Counted from the stretch's first letter, positions 1 to 8,216 are shown. The stretch is DNA of 64,000 nt from Chitinophaga agrisoli (GCF_008386695.1 NZ_VUOC01000004.1:62001-126000); one strand, 5' to 3'. Notes: generated from the sequence alone by a model not told the origin. Numbers and translations are program-made.

Positions 1-46
1 GGATCATTCTGCTGCAACGACTAGTCATGTAATTAAAAGCAAAGCA

Positions 47-307
47 ATGCTGCTGATGAGGAAAACAGGATGCAACTGCCGGCAAGCTACGGCAATGATA
101 GAAAGGCAACAGGCAGGTTCATTGACAATATTACAGCGGTTAAGGTTACGCAGGCATCTGTCCCGTTGCCCGCCTTGCCGCTTTTTCAAGCGGCAGACCA
201 GGCTGCTGGGCTGCCTGGTAAGAGACCGTCGGTACCCGGCAGCCGCCATACGCCCGGATAATAGCTTTATAATGAACTTACTGGAGACGCTTAAAAAAAA
301 TATTTAA
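47..307 (+). CDS. small zf-HC2-like (anti-sigma-type) zinc-finger protein
   Basis: An 86-residue protein with an N-terminal Cys-x-Cys near residue 10 and an HLSRCPPC segment near residue 40. This is the His-x3-Cys-x2-Cys half of the zf-HC2 fold found in anti-sigma factors. The rest is rich in Arg and Lys, and no membrane segment is visible, so it may be a short soluble anti-sigma-like protein. The start could also be the Met at position 56. In this family the gene normally follows an ECF sigma factor. A short open frame ending in TAA at 30-32 could be the tail of one, but too little is present to say. Confidence 0.6.
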   Translation: MLLMRKTGCNCRQATAMIERQQAGSLTILQRLRLRRHLSRCPPCRFFKRQTRLLGCLVRDRRYPAAAIRPDNSFIMNLLETLKKNI

Positions 308-387
308 AAAATACCCCCTGAACTGTAAGGTTTGTTTTGTTACAACGACAATAAGGGAAATGCTCAATTTTTAAACAAACAACAATC

Positions 388-705
388 ATGAAAAATCAAA
401 ACCTGAGAACAAACTTATTGGCCGCTTTAGTTGCTGCTGCCATTACCGCTTCTTTTACCGTACATGTGAATGCCGCTCCTGCCTACACCCAACCCGTAAG
501 CGATACCACCCACCCTAAAATGGATAAAATGGGTAAGATGGACAAGAAGATGGATAAAAAGATGGATGGCAAAATGGACAAGATGGATAAGAAGATGGAC
601 GGCAAGATGGATAAGATGGACAAGAAAATGGATGGTAAGATGGACAAAATGGATAAGAAGATGGATGGCAAAAAGAAGGATAAAATGTCTGATAGTAAAA
701 TGTAA
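388..705 (+). CDS. secreted MxKDx-type repeat protein, Met/Lys/Asp-rich
   Basis: A 105-residue protein. Residues 1-29 form a signal peptide ending in VNAA. The remainder is almost only Met, Asp and Lys, with about three copies of the 11-residue unit KMDKMDKKMDG, mirrored as a 33-bp DNA period over roughly 540-675. This resembles the pentapeptide MxKDx repeat proteins (TIGR02953), whose function is unknown. Dense Met and Asp suggest possible metal binding (inference only). It sits between an anti-sigma-like gene and a peroxiredoxin-like gene, so a stress role is possible. A perfect hairpin follows the stop. Confidence 0.75.
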   Translation: MKNQNLRTNLLAALVAAAITASFTVHVNAAPAYTQPVSDTTHPKMDKMGKMDKKMDKKMDGKMDKMDKKMDGKMDKMDKKMDGKMDKMDKKMDGKKKDKMSDSKM

Positions 706-723
706 TGTTAGTGTATGAACAGC

Positions 724-750
724 ATAAAGGGGCGTCTGCCCCTTTATCTT
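724..750 (+). terminator. hairpin after the MxKDx gene
   Basis: A perfect 10-bp stem (724-733 with 738-747) around the 4-base loop GTCT ends in CTT. It lies 19 bases after the stop of the MxKDx gene and 16 bases before the next start at 766. It also makes the longer alternative start at 715 unlikely for the downstream gene. Confidence 0.65.
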
Positions 751-765
751 AAAAAACATCTAACC

Positions 766-1347
766 ATGAAAAGACTCTTCACATTTACAGCTGGTATCTT
801 GTGCGTTCTTGGGGCCATGGCCCAGTCTGGCCTTAAAAGCGGCGCTCCCGCACCTATGTTCACTGCCGTTGATAATGCCGGTAAATCCATAGATATGGGA
901 AAGCTGCTGCAATCGCACAAAGCGGTAATACTGTTCTTTTACCGCGGACAGTGGTGCCCCTACTGCAATAAACATATACAGCAGCTGCAGGATTCATTAC
1001 AGATGCTTACGGGTAAAGGTGCTTATGTGATAGGCGTAACGCCGGAAACCGGGGAAAACATCAATAAAACCATTGAGAAAACCCATGCTTCCTTTTCCAT
1101 TATACAAGATAAGGACTACCGGATCATGAAGGCATATGATGTTAACTATGTGATGGCAGACACGATGGTGGCCAAATACAAAGCCTGGAACGTAGATCTC
1201 GAAAAGATGAACGGCAACATGGACCATGTATTGCCAGTACCGGCCACTTATGTGATAGATCAAAGTGGCAAGATCAGCTTTGTACAGTTTGACAAGGATT
1301 ATCGTAACAGGGCGTCTGTACGATCATTGTTAAACGAGCTTAACTAA
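766..1347 (+). CDS. exported peroxiredoxin-like (AhpC/TSA) protein
   Basis: About 193 residues from the chosen ATG, which opens a clear signal peptide (MKRLFTFTAGILCVLGAMAQ); the longer frame from 715 would run through a hairpin. The thioredoxin-fold motif FFYRGQWCPYC gives a CxxC centre typical of the PRX-like2 subgroup of AhpC/TSA proteins, followed by a VIGVTPE strand and the cis-Pro segment VPATYVID. The likely role is thiol-dependent reduction of peroxides or disulfides in the periplasm. The substrate cannot be told from sequence. It may belong to the same stress cluster as its two upstream neighbours. Confidence 0.8.
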   Translation: MKRLFTFTAGILCVLGAMAQSGLKSGAPAPMFTAVDNAGKSIDMGKLLQSHKAVILFFYRGQWCPYCNKHIQQLQDSLQMLTGKGAYVIGVTPETGENINKTIEKTHASFSIIQDKDYRIMKAYDVNYVMADTMVAKYKAWNVDLEKMNGNMDHVLPVPATYVIDQSGKISFVQFDKDYRNRASVRSLLNELN

Positions 1348-1502
1348 CAGCTATAAAAGTTATCCAATAATTTATGGGCATTAACGGGATCATTAGCCAC
1401 GGTGCAAGCTAAGTGTACCGGATAGGATCCGTGTGCCCTAACCTGAACAATAATCATTCGCTAACAGGGATATAAAACGATCCCAACAAACACAACAAAC
1501 AT

Positions 1503-2810
1503 ATGAACTATCTGAAAAGCTTCAGCAGCTGGTCTGCTATCGCCCTGCTGCCTTTAGCCATCGCATCCTGCAGTAAAGATGATGACAACAATCAACCCCC
1601 TGCAGACAAAAAAAGCACTATTACCATTGAGAATGTACTGGATTCAAGACCACTGGTAGAATCCGGTACCTTCCAGGGAACCGGCTCCCCCGCGCTGATA
1701 CTGCCTGGACAATCCACCACCATCCAGTTCTCTGCCGCCAAGGGTGAGGCGCTTACTTTTGCAGCCATGTACGGCGCGTCTAATGACCTGTTTTTTGCGC
1801 CGGCCAACCCTGGTATTCAGGTATATGATGATAAAGGTATGCCTATAGAAGGCGATGTATCTGCCCAGGTAAAGCTGTGGGACAACGGTACCCGTATTAA
1901 CCAAAAGCCTGGCGCTACCGTGAACCATCCCGGTACGGCAGACAGCAAAAATATCACAGAGGTGAACGGCACGGATGCGCAGGGTAATACTTACCTGGCC
2001 GCTTCCAAACTGGTAAAGGCTACTTTAAAATACAACGGTAATTCCACCTTTACCCTTACGCTGCAGAACACCTCCGGCGGTACTGCTAATGAAACACCGC
2101 TAAGCCCCGGCGTTTGGGCGGTTTCCTACATCGTAGGCGGCCAGCTGCTGAATGCGGCGCCTTTGTTTGAAAACGGTAAACCTACTGCCAATGGCCTTAC
2201 CGCTATCGCGGAAATGGGCGACAACTCCCAGCTGTCTGCTTACGTTAAAGGCATTACCGGCATCTTTACGCCGCTGTCACCGATCCTGGTGGTAGTATAC
2301 AATGGCATTGACAACCCTATTTATAAGACCGGTGAAAACGACCGCGGCGAAGGTTTGAAAGATCTTGCACAGAAGGGCGATGCTACTGCACTGGCAGCTT
2401 CCCTGAAAGGTAAAGCCGGTGTAAAAGCGGTGTATGTATTACCTGCGCCCAGCAGCAAAGTGCTGTTGCCAAAGATAGGCGACCAACCCGGCAGCACAGT
2501 CTCCCAGGAAATAACCGTGGGTGAAGGCGACCGTTTGGCTATTGCCACTATGTATGGTTTCTCCAACGATTGGTTCTTTGCTTCCGCAGACAATGGCATT
2601 CCTGCTTCACAGACAGGCGATGTTTCCGCTACCATCAAACTGTTTGATAATGGCACCGCGGTAGATCAGTTCCCGGGCGCAGGCATCACCCAGTTTAACC
2701 TGGCAGGCACCCCGCTGGCAGAAACTAAAGTGATCAGTGAAATACCTAATCCTAATGCTTTTACTACCTTACCCGGCATTTCGAACATCATCCGTGTTAC
2801 GCTTAAATAA
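1503..2810 (+). CDS. lipoprotein with two spondin_N-like domains
   Basis: A 435-residue protein with a lipoprotein signal (LPLAIASC, Cys at residue 23) followed by an Asp/Asn-rich tether, so it is probably anchored on the outer membrane. Two related modules carry matching MYGxSND segments (around residues 85-95 and 345-355), each followed by a K-LW/F-DNGT segment. This is the pattern of spondin_N domains, which are known from animal matrix proteins and occur in bacterial surface proteins. Function in bacteria is not established. Two hairpins follow the stop. Confidence 0.75.
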   Translation: MNYLKSFSSWSAIALLPLAIASCSKDDDNNQPPADKKSTITIENVLDSRPLVESGTFQGTGSPALILPGQSTTIQFSAAKGEALTFAAMYGASNDLFFAPANPGIQVYDDKGMPIEGDVSAQVKLWDNGTRINQKPGATVNHPGTADSKNITEVNGTDAQGNTYLAASKLVKATLKYNGNSTFTLTLQNTSGGTANETPLSPGVWAVSYIVGGQLLNAAPLFENGKPTANGLTAIAEMGDNSQLSAYVKGITGIFTPLSPILVVVYNGIDNPIYKTGENDRGEGLKDLAQKGDATALAASLKGKAGVKAVYVLPAPSSKVLLPKIGDQPGSTVSQEITVGEGDRLAIATMYGFSNDWFFASADNGIPASQTGDVSATIKLFDNGTAVDQFPGAGITQFNLAGTPLAETKVISEIPNPNAFTTLPGISNIIRVTLK

Positions 2811-2825
2811 GGACCACCATTAAAA

Positions 2826-2865
2826 GACCGGCGCTTCCCTGAAAGGGGAGGGCGCCGGTTTCCTA
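2826..2865 (+). terminator. terminator of spondin lipoprotein gene
   Basis: The stem ACCGGCGC (2827-2834) pairs with GCGCCGGT (2852-2859). A second pairing of CTTCCC with GGGAG lies inside it, and TTTCCT follows. Confidence 0.75.
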
Positions 2866-2870
2866 TTTAT

Positions 2871-2905
2871 GGCCAGCCATATCCAAGGGCTGGCCATATT
2901 TATTT
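2871..2905 (+). terminator. second hairpin with T-rich tail
   Basis: GGCCAGCC (2871-2878) pairs perfectly with GGCTGGCC (2888-2895), followed by ATATTTATTT. It sits just behind the first hairpin and gives a double stop before the DoxX promoter. Confidence 0.6.
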
Positions 2906-2967
2906 CAGGGCCCGTCTGACCATTTCTGCTGACGCAAATTCCCCCTTATAATGTCGTGTTTACGCCC

Positions 2968-2997
2968 CTTGCAACCAAAAGGTTCCCTATATATTTG
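2968..2997 (+). promoter_or_regulatory. Bacteroidota-type promoter for doxX-like gene
   Basis: The -7 box TATATTTG at 2990-2997 matches TAnnTTTG exactly. A CTTG at 2968-2971, 18 bp upstream, serves as a partial -33 box. The start codon is 35 bases downstream. Confidence 0.6.
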
Positions 2998-3032
2998 TAC
3001 TGTAATAACAACCACCTAAACCACAACCTACA

Positions 3033-3428
3033 ATGAAAAAGATTAACATCGCCTATTGGATCATCACCGGCTTATTAAGCGCTTTATTGCTCATGGGCTC
3101 CATTCCCGATGTGGTGAAACATTCTGACGCCATCGCACTATTTCAGAAGCTCGGTTACCCGGAATACCTGCTGCCTTTCCTGGGCATTGCCAAGATACTG
3201 GGCATCATCACCATATTGATACCTGGTTTTCCCCGGCTCAAGGAATGGGCCTATGCGGGGCTCACCTATGACCTGGCCGGCGCTATGTATTCCTCCATCA
3301 GCATTGGGGAGCCTATCAGTAACTGGTTCTTTTTCTTTATCGGCTTTGCAATGATCGCCGCATCTTATATTCTTCATCATAAAAGACTTAAACAACACCA
3401 ACAACATGGCACTGTACGATTGGCATAA
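3033..3428 (+). CDS. DoxX-like membrane protein
   Basis: A 131-residue protein with four hydrophobic segments (about residues 7-24, 45-63, 73-92 and 96-113) and the spacing of the DoxX_2 family. A conserved GIAKILG segment near residue 50 fits the family. Members are small inner-membrane proteins, some linked to respiratory or thiol redox functions; the exact role is unknown. The last 23 bases overlap the next gene, which suggests coupling. A TAnnTTTG promoter lies upstream. Confidence 0.75.
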   Translation: MKKINIAYWIITGLLSALLLMGSIPDVVKHSDAIALFQKLGYPEYLLPFLGIAKILGIITILIPGFPRLKEWAYAGLTYDLAGAMYSSISIGEPISNWFFFFIGFAMIAASYILHHKRLKQHQQHGTVRLA

Positions 3429-3675
3429 CTGCCACCGCGCGCCTGTGAATAAATCCCTGCAGCTTATGGTAGAAGTCTTTAAAACCAATGTGGAGCATGC
3501 CACCCAGGCAACGCAACTGGTGGCCTTATTGCTGCAGCATTTCCCGGATAGCAGGGTGAATTTTGACCTGGAGGATTGTGACAGGATCCTGCGTATTGAG
3601 GGGCAACATTTTATTGCAGAGAAAGTACAGCTGCTGGTCAATGGCCGTGGATTCAGCTGCGAGGCACTGGAATAA
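3406..3675 (+). CDS. small HMA-like protein lacking CxxC
   Basis: An 89-residue protein. From MVEVFKTNVEHATQA onward it looks like the small ferredoxin-like fold found in many Bacteroidota, with FDLEDCDRILRIEG resembling the second half of a heavy-metal-associated domain. The metal-binding CxxC is absent. The ATG at 3406 follows an A-rich leader, but the Met at 3466 is an alternative that would match the usual family start. It overlaps the end of the DoxX gene. Its TAA stop (3673-3675) is part of the first unit of an 8-base repeat array. Confidence 0.6.
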   Translation: MALYDWHNCHRAPVNKSLQLMVEVFKTNVEHATQATQLVALLLQHFPDSRVNFDLEDCDRILRIEGQHFIAEKVQLLVNGRGFSCEALE

Positions 3676-3806
3676 TGTGCTAATGTGCTAATATGCTAAT
3701 GAATGTATACAATAGTGCGGTTTTTCGCATTTACACAGCTATACATCCCCAAATTAGCACATCAGCACATTAGCACATCAGCACATTTGCACATCCGCAC
3801 ATTAGC
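3674..3806 (+). repeat. inverted arrays of the 8-base unit TAATGTGC
   Basis: The left arm holds three and a half units of TAATGTGC or TAATATGC (3673-3701). The right arm holds six units of the reverse complement GCACATTA and variants (3757-3804), separated by 55 bases. The array fills the gap between two convergent genes. The stop codons of both (TAA at 3673-3675, and TAA on the minus strand at 3802-3804) lie inside repeat units. It can fold into a long hairpin and may act as a terminator. The same unit recurs at 39252-39275. Confidence 0.85.
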
Positions 3807-4515
3807 TTTCCGCATCGTGAAATATAATTCCCAGCGTATGCCTGTTACCGCTATGCAGCGGACTTACCCCATGTTTCATATTCACGCGGTAATAACCCTT
3901 ACTGCCCTTTGCCGGCCGGAAATTGGTCGTGAACAGCAGCATATCGCCCCGGCGGGGCTGCAGTACATTGGCTTTGGATTGGGCCCGGGGGATCTGTTCC
4001 GTTAGCACAAACTCGCCGCCCGTATAATCTGTTCCCGGCTCATTGAGAAATAATACCAGCTGCATGGGAAAATATACCTCCCCATATAAATCCTGGTGCA
4101 GGGTATTGAAACCACCCGGGCCATATTGCAGGATCAATACGGTAGGCTGTGTTTGCCCTTTTGCATCACACAGGCTTTTCAGCTCCGCCAGGGTAGGCGG
4201 GAAGCGGGTAGCTATGTTCAATACCTCCATCCATTTATTGGCTACGGGGGCCAGGTAGGGATATACAGTTTGTCTGATATCGCTGATCAGCGCCGGTAAT
4301 GGGTAGCGGAAGTATTTGTACTGTCCCTGTCCAAAGCGGTAACGCTCCATGCTGATGGTCTTGCGGTAGGTATCGTCCGCATTGTAAGCGGCTATCAGGG
4401 TATCACATTCGTGTTGTTGAAGGATATTGGGCAGCAGGGCATGCCCCTGTGCATGCAGGTCTGTAGCTGCTTTTTGCCAGTCCTGCTGTTGCAGGCGCTC
4501 GGTAATTGGTAACAT
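3802..4515 (-). CDS. 2OG-Fe(II) oxygenase, COG3826 / Oxygenase-NA family
   Basis: A 237-residue protein that closely follows the COG3826 family (PF09859). The iron site is H140 and D142 in LHQDLYG and H215 in KHGVS, and R225 probably binds 2-oxoglutarate. The family strings TGGEFVLTEQ and LGIIFHDA are present. The family is predicted to be a non-haem dioxygenase, and a DNA repair role has been suggested but not settled. A possible -7 box (TAATTTTG on the minus strand, 4528-4535) lies close to the start. The stop codon is inside a repeat array. Confidence 0.85.
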   Translation of the reverse strand: MLPITERLQQQDWQKAATDLHAQGHALLPNILQQHECDTLIAAYNADDTYRKTISMERYRFGQGQYKYFRYPLPALISDIRQTVYPYLAPVANKWMEVLNIATRFPPTLAELKSLCDAKGQTQPTVLILQYGPGGFNTLHQDLYGEVYFPMQLVLFLNEPGTDYTGGEFVLTEQIPRAQSKANVLQPRRGDMLLFTTNFRPAKGSKGYYRVNMKHGVSPLHSGNRHTLGIIFHDAES

Positions 4516-4570
4516 GATCTTTTAGGGCAAAATTATCCCTTCATAATGGCGGGGGAAACCCGGAACTTGC

Positions 4571-5575
4571 TTATATATACCATACACCGCCCGGCGCTAC
4601 AGATACATGTACAATATCGCCGGTTTTTACCTGTGGATGGGTAGCGCGGAGGGTAATGGCGCCTTCCGGTAGCAATACCTCCAGCTCATGATAACTACCC
4701 CAGAAGCTTATTTTTTTCACTTTTCCTGCGGGCGCGTGGCCATTTTCCGGTACCAGCATAAAGTTCTCCGGGCGTATGAACAGGTAACGGCCATTGAGGT
4801 GTATGTCCGGCAAACCATCCAGGGATCTTGCCTGCGCAGGCGACATTAAATTATATTTCCCCAGCAGGGCGGCGGCGTATTCATTTACGGGGCGCAGGTA
4901 TACTTCTTCCGGCGGGCCTTGTTGCAGGATCTGCCCGTCTTTCATGATCATGATCTCATCCGCCCAGGACAGTATATCCTGCGGATCGTGGGAGATAAGC
5001 GTGCAGGTGATGCCCAGGTCGTTGCCTATATCGCGGATCACGGATTTAAGCACGCCTTTATGGATCATATCCAGGTTGGAGAAGGGCTCATCCAGCAGCA
5101 GGAGTTTGGGCGCGGTGATGAGCAGCCTGGCCAGCGCTATGCGTTGTTTTTCGCCGCCGGAGAGCGCATCTGTACGGCGTTTCAGCAGGTGGGTAATGCG
5201 GCAGATCTCGTATACCTCGTCTGCGCTTTCCTGCGTGAGCTGGTTCACATAGGCCAGGATCTCCTCTACACGGTACTGGTTGCGCAGCTCAAAATGCTGG
5301 GAAAGGTAGGCGATACCAGGATGCCCCGGCAGTAATACTTCCAGCGGGCCTTTTACGCGCACGCCTTCAAAACGGGCCTCGCCGCTATCCGGTTGTATAA
5401 GCCCGCCCGCCATTTTCAGCAGGGTGCTTTTACCGGAGCCGGTCTCGCCGGCAATGGCCAGCTTTTGAAAGGGCTGCTGGGTAAAGCTTACTTCGTTCAC
5501 TACCAGTACGCCCTGCTGTATTTTGCTGATCTTTGTTACTTCTAAAAACTGCATGTCTGTTTTACCTTCTTTCAT
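4571..5575 (-). CDS. ABC transporter ATP-binding protein, orphan
   Basis: About 334 residues. Walker A GETGSGKST, signature LSGGEKQR, Walker B LLLLDEP and the switch His in LISHDP are all intact. The C-terminal 100 residues form a TOBE-like regulatory domain, as in importers of the Fe3+, polyamine or sugar type. No permease or binding protein is nearby, so the partner is elsewhere. The start is in the MM pair at 5575-5578, overlapping the end of the fucosidase gene by about 14 bases; the Met at 5554 is an alternative. Confidence 0.85.
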   Translation of the reverse strand: MKEGKTDMQFLEVTKISKIQQGVLVVNEVSFTQQPFQKLAIAGETGSGKSTLLKMAGGLIQPDSGEARFEGVRVKGPLEVLLPGHPGIAYLSQHFELRNQYRVEEILAYVNQLTQESADEVYEICRITHLLKRRTDALSGGEKQRIALARLLITAPKLLLLDEPFSNLDMIHKGVLKSVIRDIGNDLGITCTLISHDPQDILSWADEIMIMKDGQILQQGPPEEVYLRPVNEYAAALLGKYNLMSPAQARSLDGLPDIHLNGRYLFIRPENFMLVPENGHAPAGKVKKISFWGSYHELEVLLPEGAITLRATHPQVKTGDIVHVSVAPGGVWYI

Positions 5576-6956
5576 CATATACCCCAAACTCTGCTATGCG
5601 GGGAGCTTTACTAAACTGATCTATCAATATCCTTACTTTGCCTCCCCATACCCGGTTAAAACGGTGGATCTTTACCCGGCGTGTATCGTTGCCCGTGAGG
5701 AGCGGTTTCCAGGCGCCGTTTTCATAATACTCCAGGCGGTAATGGCTAATAGCCGGTTCCGCTTCTGTGATGGTAATGGTATTAAAAGGTTGGTCGTGGT
5801 CAAAAACTACTTCGTACCAGGGCTGTTTCACCGTAGGGTTCGACATCCAGTAGGTGGTAAAGTCATCATCATTTCCAAAATCCATGATCATCATATCATC
5901 GCTCCAGCTGGCATTGGCCGGCTGGTGTTTGGCTATGTTGGAGGCAATAACCGGGGCCTCATTCTCCGGCAGCGGCGCTACCGGGCCTTCGTTCTTCCAT
6001 AAACGGCCTATTTCCTGCAGGGCTTTTACCGCGTTGTCGTCTATAAGGCCATCGCGGTTGGGCGCTACATTCAGGATAAAGTTACACCAGGCATTGTTAA
6101 AAGGCACAATATCCTCGTTCACCAGCATCTTAGGATCCTTTACGGGAGCAGTGGGGAAGCTGGTCTTCCAGAACCAGTTCTTATTTATAGGCAGGCAGGA
6201 GAGGGCCGGCAGGCGGTTATTCTCCTTAGAGATATGTTGGCCCGCGCCCTGCTCATAGGATTTAATATCCGTATACAGGAGGGCTTCCGCGGGATATTTG
6301 GCGGAGTTGAGGTCCATTACCAGGCAGTTGGGCTGCAGGGATTTGATGAGGGTATAGATCTCCTGGAAGGGCACCACATCATAGGAGATGCGTGACCAGG
6401 GAGCGTCCCATCCGTCAATGATCAATGCGCTGATCTCCCCGTAGTTGGAAAGCAGCTCAGTAAGCTGCGCCTTGATCATCTCTACATGCTGGCGGGTAAT
6501 AAAACCGGGCCGCAATTTATGATGGGTATCCAGTATGGAATAGTACAGGAACACCTTAAGGCCTTTGGCGCGGAAAGCATTTACATACTCCCGTACCACA
6601 TCCCGTTTTAAGGGGCTGTTCATCACGTTATAATCGGTGGTCCTGGTATCCCAGATACAGAAACCGCTATGGTGTTTGGTGGTCAGGCAGCCGTAGCTCA
6701 TATGGGCAGCCTTGGCGGCGTCTGCCCACTGGTTGCAATCCAGCTTTTTAGGATCAAAAATGGCCGGGGAAGCATCCGGATCGGCCCAATCCTGGTCCAT
6801 AAAAGTGGGGATATTAAAGTGGATGAACATGCCAAAGCGCAGATCCTCAAACTTTTGCTGCAGCGTATGCAATGGTATGGGCCGGGTGCCGGTAGACTGG
6901 GCATTGGCAAAAGACAGGAGCAGGGAAAGCGCGCATACAGCAAATAGCCTGTTCAT
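5562..6956 (-). CDS. alpha-L-fucosidase, GH29
   Basis: A 464-residue protein with a signal peptide (cleavage after FANAQ, about residue 20). The GH29 barrel is recognisable from RFGMFIHF (40-47), TTKHHSGFCIWDT (92-104) and LIIDGW, where D181 is in the position of the catalytic nucleophile. The C-terminal 130 residues look like a beta-rich, discoidin-like accessory domain. It should release L-fucose from glycans in the periplasm or at the surface. Its 3' end overlaps the start of the orphan ABC ATPase, so the two are probably co-transcribed. Confidence 0.9.
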   Translation of the reverse strand: MNRLFAVCALSLLLSFANAQSTGTRPIPLHTLQQKFEDLRFGMFIHFNIPTFMDQDWADPDASPAIFDPKKLDCNQWADAAKAAHMSYGCLTTKHHSGFCIWDTRTTDYNVMNSPLKRDVVREYVNAFRAKGLKVFLYYSILDTHHKLRPGFITRQHVEMIKAQLTELLSNYGEISALIIDGWDAPWSRISYDVVPFQEIYTLIKSLQPNCLVMDLNSAKYPAEALLYTDIKSYEQGAGQHISKENNRLPALSCLPINKNWFWKTSFPTAPVKDPKMLVNEDIVPFNNAWCNFILNVAPNRDGLIDDNAVKALQEIGRLWKNEGPVAPLPENEAPVIASNIAKHQPANASWSDDMMIMDFGNDDDFTTYWMSNPTVKQPWYEVVFDHDQPFNTITITEAEPAISHYRLEYYENGAWKPLLTGNDTRRVKIHRFNRVWGGKVRILIDQFSKAPRIAEFGVYDERR

Positions 6957-6967
6957 TAGACGGTGCG

Positions 6968-6999
6968 TTTGAAGTAAAAGGGCTAAAATTATATATTTG
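6968..6999 (+). promoter_or_regulatory. complete Bacteroidota promoter
   Basis: TTTG at 6968-6971, a 20-bp spacer, and TATATTTG at 6992-6999 match the -33 and -7 consensus fully. Transcription would begin near 7005. That excludes the upstream ATG at 7008 as a practical start and supports 7038. Confidence 0.85.
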
Positions 7000-7037
7000 C
7001 GCAGAATTTGCCAACAAACGCTCTTAATTACTATAAT

Positions 7038-7460
7038 ATGAAAGCCACTAAGCCGTATCCGCTACTGTTGCTCCTGTTGTTGTTCCTTTTCGCCTGTTCG
7101 CCCCTCATTTCCCGATACAATGAGTATGCCTATCAGCAAACTACCGCCCTGAAGGTGGATGTAATGCTGGTGATGGATATGGCGGCAGACAGCTTTTCTA
7201 CCCACCAGAAAGAGCTGGCCGCGCTGCGGGTAAAAGTGGATAAGGCGTATGAATACGAGATCCACCGTCCCAATAACAGGATCACCATAGAGATGTGGCA
7301 GCTGCTAAAGGATTCCAGCCGCAACCTGTTAGGCGGATACCTGAAACGCTGGCAGCAGGACACTAAGCTGAACCCCGTCTTTATCCAGGAAGCCAAACAG
7401 CAGGTAGGGGAGGCGTTTGATAAGATCGCGGAGCTGGAAAGCGGAAAGGTCAAAAACTAA
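7038..7460 (+). CDS. small lipoprotein, unknown function
   Basis: About 140 residues from the ATG at 7038. It has a lipobox in LLFLFACS (Cys near residue 20). The mature part is helical and charged, with no recognised domain. A full TTTG/TAnnTTTG promoter lies 39-70 bases upstream. The next gene begins 22 bases after the stop, so the two are probably an operon whose products may act together. I do not recognise the family. Confidence 0.7.
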   Translation: MKATKPYPLLLLLLLFLFACSPLISRYNEYAYQQTTALKVDVMLVMDMAADSFSTHQKELAALRVKVDKAYEYEIHRPNNRITIEMWQLLKDSSRNLLGGYLKRWQQDTKLNPVFIQEAKQQVGEAFDKIAELESGKVKN

Positions 7461-7482
7461 AACCATCTAAACCCTAAGAACA

Positions 7483-7818
7483 ATGTCAACCGATTTTGCC
7501 CAGATATTCAACCAACTGATCGAGCAGGTCACCACGTTAGCTAAGAACACCGTAAAGGATTATACGGACGCGGCCGTAACAGACGGTAAACAATTCCTCC
7601 AGGAATCACAGGAAAAACTGCAACGCTGGACCACGCTGCTGGCCAATCACCAGCTGACCACGCAAGACTTTACCTGGCTGGTACAGAGCCAGAAAGACCT
7701 GGCGCAGATGGAAGCCCTGAAACAGGCCGGTCTGGCCATGGCACGCATAGACGCTTTTAAGGCCAGCATGCTTACCCTGATCATCGATACTGTATTTAGC
7801 ATCCTGAAGGTAGCCTAG
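7483..7818 (+). CDS. small helical protein of unknown function
   Basis: A 111-residue protein predicted to be almost all helix, without a signal peptide or membrane segment. It has a Gln-rich amphipathic character (VQSQKDLAQMEALKQAG). No family is recognised. It follows the lipoprotein gene by 22 bases and probably shares its promoter. A cytoplasmic partner of that lipoprotein or a stress-related helical protein are both possible; neither can be shown from sequence. Confidence 0.6.
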   Translation: MSTDFAQIFNQLIEQVTTLAKNTVKDYTDAAVTDGKQFLQESQEKLQRWTTLLANHQLTTQDFTWLVQSQKDLAQMEALKQAGLAMARIDAFKASMLTLIIDTVFSILKVA

Positions 7819-7912
7819 CTTAGAGCTGCCAGGAATTTTTATTCGTTTACATCGGGTTAACTAAGTAAATAACATATTCCTGCTAACTTCCTGTAAGTAA
7901 ACCCATTTAGCT

Positions 7913-8170
7913 ATGGAATATATGATCACCCATTACCAGATCTCCCCGCTGGTACACGGTATAAGGAAGTGCAGGTTCATTTACGCGATGGACGACGGCA
8001 CTATTACGGTTGTTTGTGTGAACGGGCGTAAGAAAATGCAGGATTTCCTCATTAACACGGATGCCATTGAACTGGATGAGACGGTAAGTATATACGAAAA
8101 GGCGAATGAATTAAGGCGCATGCTGGGCCGTAAGGCAGAAAGCGTACCGCAAACAGAAGTGGAGGAGTAG
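7913..8170 (+). CDS. hypothetical small protein
   Basis: An 85-residue soluble protein with an acidic C-terminus (TEVEE). It has no signal, membrane segment or recognised motif. Codon use matches the neighbours, and it has its own 94-base leader region. A second Met at residue 4 is an alternative start. It is convergent with the SMUG2-type glycosylase gene 46 bases away. No function can be assigned. Confidence 0.55.
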   Translation: MEYMITHYQISPLVHGIRKCRFIYAMDDGTITVVCVNGRKKMQDFLINTDAIELDETVSIYEKANELRRMLGRKAESVPQTEVEE

Positions 8171-8216
8171 AGAACGCCGGCTGTACGTAATTCCCGTATG
8201 ATAAACGAATGCCATA

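Noticed and set aside
427-759. Minus-strand frames opposite the MxKDx gene, rich in Ile, Leu and His
   Set aside because: They are the mirror of the Met/Lys/Asp repeat. The plus strand has a signal peptide, terminator and known repeat type.
3673-3806. Repeat array considered as a CRISPR
   Set aside because: The units are 8 bases, contiguous, without spacers, and arranged as inverted arms.
3703-4005. Plus-strand frame running through the repeat array into the 2OG oxygenase gene
   Set aside because: It consists of translated repeat units and antisense of a clear enzyme gene.
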